A stretch of DNA of 64,000 nt from Ridgeia piscesae. Taxonomy: Eukaryota > Annelida > Polychaeta > Sabellida > Siboglinidae. The notes under the pieces were generated by a model that saw nothing but the letters and a program-made list of their open reading frames with translations, ran no database searches and had not been told where the DNA came from. Position 1 is the stretch's first letter. Each line of letters begins with the position of its first letter. The translations under genes and the position numbers were made by a program. Positions 62,001-64,000 of this stretch are shown here, one piece after another. The stretch covers positions 97,001 to 161,000 of the forward strand of contig JAODUO010001195.1 in the NCBI GenBank assembly GCA_025642075.2. The letters run 5' to 3'.

Positions 62001-64000
62001 TGTGAAATATTACTGACTGTAGTGAGAGTTTTATTAAACTGTGAAATGTTACTGACTGTAGTGACAGTTTCAATAAACTGTGAAATGTTACTGACTGTAG
62101 TGACAGTTTCAATAAACTGTGAAATGTTACTGACTGTAGTGACAGTTTCAATAAACTGTGAAATGTTACTGACTGTAGTGACAGTTTCATTAAACTGTGA
62201 AATGTTACTGACTGTAGTGACAGTTTCATTAAACTGTGAAATGTTACTGACTGTAGTGACAGTTTCATTAAACTGTGAAATGTTACTGACTGTAGTGACA
62301 GTTTCATTAAACTGTGAAATGTTACTGACTGTAGTGACAGTTTCAATAAACTGTGAAATGTTACTGACTGTAGTGACAGTTTCAATAAACTGTGAAATGT
62401 TACTGACTGTAGTGACAGTTTCAATAAACTGTGAAATGTTACTGACTGTAGTGACAGTTTCAATAAACTGTGAAATGTTACTGACTGTAGTGACAGTTTC
62501 AATAAACTGTGAAATATTACTGACTGTAGTGACAGTTTCAATAAACTGTGAAATGTTACTGACTGTAGTGACAGTTTCAATAAACTGTGAAATGTTACTG
62601 ACTGTAGTGACAGTTTCAATAAACTGTGAAATATTACTGACTGTAGTGAGAGTTTCATTAAACTGTGAAATGTTACTGACTGTAGTGACAGTTTCAATAA
62701 ACTGTGAAATGTTACTGACTGTAGTGACAGTTTCAATAAACTGTGAAATGTTACTGACTGTAGTGACAGTTTCAATAAAGTGTGAAATGTTACTGACTGT
62801 AGTGACAGTTTCAATAAACTGTGAAATGTTACTGACTGCAGTGACAGTTTCATTAAACTGTGAAATGTTACTGACTGTAGTGACAGTTTCAATAAACTGT
62901 GAAATGTTACTGACTGTAGTGACAGTTTCAATAAACTGTGAAATGTTACTGACTGTAGTGACAGTTTCAATAAACTGTGAAATGTTACTGACTGTAGTGA
63001 CAGTTTCAATAAACTGTGAAATGTTACTGACTGTAGTGACAGTTTCAATAAACTGTGAAATGTTACTGACTGTAGTGACAGTTTCATTAAACTGTGAAAT
63101 GTTACTGACTGTAGTGACAGTTTCAATAAACTGTGAAATGTTACTGACTGTAGTGACAGTTTCAATAAACTGTGAAATGTTACTGACTGTAGTGACAGTT
63201 TCAATAAACTGTGAAATGTTACTGACTGTAGTGACAGTTTCATTAAACTGTGAAATGTTACTGACTGTAGTGACAGTTTCAATAAACTGTGAAATGTTAC
63301 TGACTGTAGTGACAGTTTCATTAAACTGTGAAATGTTACTGACTGTAGTGACAGTTTCATTAAACTGTGAAATGTTACTGACTGTAGTGACAGTTTCATT
63401 AAACTGTGAAATGTTACTGACTGTAGTGACAGTTTCATTAAACTGTGAAATGTTACTGACTGTAGTGACAGTTTCAATAAACTGTGAAATGTTACTGACT
63501 GTAGTGACAGTTTCAATAAACTGTGAAATGTTACTGACTGTAGTGACAGTTTCATTAAACTGTGAAATGTTACTGACTGTAGTGACAGTTTCAATAAACT
63601 GTGAAATGTTACTGACTGTAGTGACAGTTTCAATAAACTGTGAAATGTTACTGACTGTAGCGACAGTTTCAATAAACTGTGAAAGTTACTGATGTAGTGA
63701 AGTTTCATTAAACTGTGAAATGTTACTGACTGTAGTGACAGTTTCATTAAACTGTGAAATTTACTGACTGTAGTGACAGTTTCATTAAACTGTGAAATGT
63801 TACTGACTGTAGTGACAGTTTCAATAAACTGTGAAATGTTACTGACTGTAGTGACAGTTTCAATAAACTGTGAAATGTTACTGACTGTAGTGACAGTTTC
63901 AATAAACTGTGAAATGTTACTGACTGTAGTGACAGTTTCAATAAACTGTGAAATGTTACTGACTGTAGTGACAGTTTCAATAAACTGTGAAATGTTACTG
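59035..64000. repeat. 39-bp minisatellite array, about 127 copies
   Basis: The unit is ACTGTGAAATGTTACTGACT plus GTAGTGACAGTTTCAATAA, very uniform. The main alternatives are TTAA for ATAA and ATATT for ATGTT. Since 39 is a multiple of three and the unit lacks stops in some frames, both strands show long open frames. It lies upstream of exon 1 and runs off the right edge. Confidence 0.98.

Noticed and set aside
58909..63980. Open frames of 700-870 codons on both strands with 13-residue repeats
   Set aside because: They come from a 39-bp tandem unit that lacks stops. The minus-strand frame enters exon 1 in the wrong phase, and the repeats match no protein family.

Overview
The window looks like animal nuclear DNA. 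It has GT-AG introns, extracellular-protein exons spaced hundreds to thousands of bases apart, tRNA-derived SINE-like copies, a decayed LINE end and very abundant tandem repeats. A marine mollusc, perhaps a gastropod, is my best guess. It rests on the domain repertoire and general repeat style only, so it is weak inference.

One gene explains all recognisable coding sequence. It lies on the minus strand, so it is read from about 58,983 down to 2,548, and it is open at both ends: I see no start codon, signal peptide, stop codon or poly(A) site. I placed 35 exons (E1 to E35 in transcript order, from right to left) totalling 6,069 bp or 2,023 codons. All 34 introns fit GT-AG, and reading phase is continuous across every junction. 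The product is a giant secreted or surface multidomain protein. Its order is PAN; two copies of an unrecognised domain; three GCC2/GCC3 (ephrin-receptor-like) repeats; PAN; EGF; PAN; several EGFs; a Mucin2_WxxW-type domain; more EGFs (14 EGFs in all); one pentraxin/laminin-G domain; HYR; Sushi; an unrecognised domain; three GCC2/GCC3 repeats. The set resembles SVEP1-like adhesion proteins, but the PAN and WxxW domains and the repeated layout are not those of vertebrate SVEP1.

Region by region: 1-9.7 kb holds the last GCC exons among 38-, 37- and 59-bp arrays. 9.7-18.8 kb holds the unrecognised domain, Sushi, HYR, pentraxin and EGF exons in low-repeat introns with SINE-like copies and an inverted-repeat element. 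19.7-28.3 kb is mostly arrays around two EGF exons. 28.4-35.9 kb is the EGF/WxxW/PAN block, with a 726-bp TG tract. 37.6-54.1 kb holds one PAN and three GCC exons separated by 4.2 kb and 10.4 kb arrays. 55.4-59 kb holds a tandemly duplicated two-exon domain and the first PAN exon. 59-64 kb is a 39-bp array running off the window.

Tandem arrays cover roughly 35 kb, over half of the window. The most striking observation is that several of them are built from the splice junctions of the adjacent exon, so dozens to hundreds of near-copies of a real splice site lie beside the true one. Some arrays also show consensus noise suggesting assembly error.
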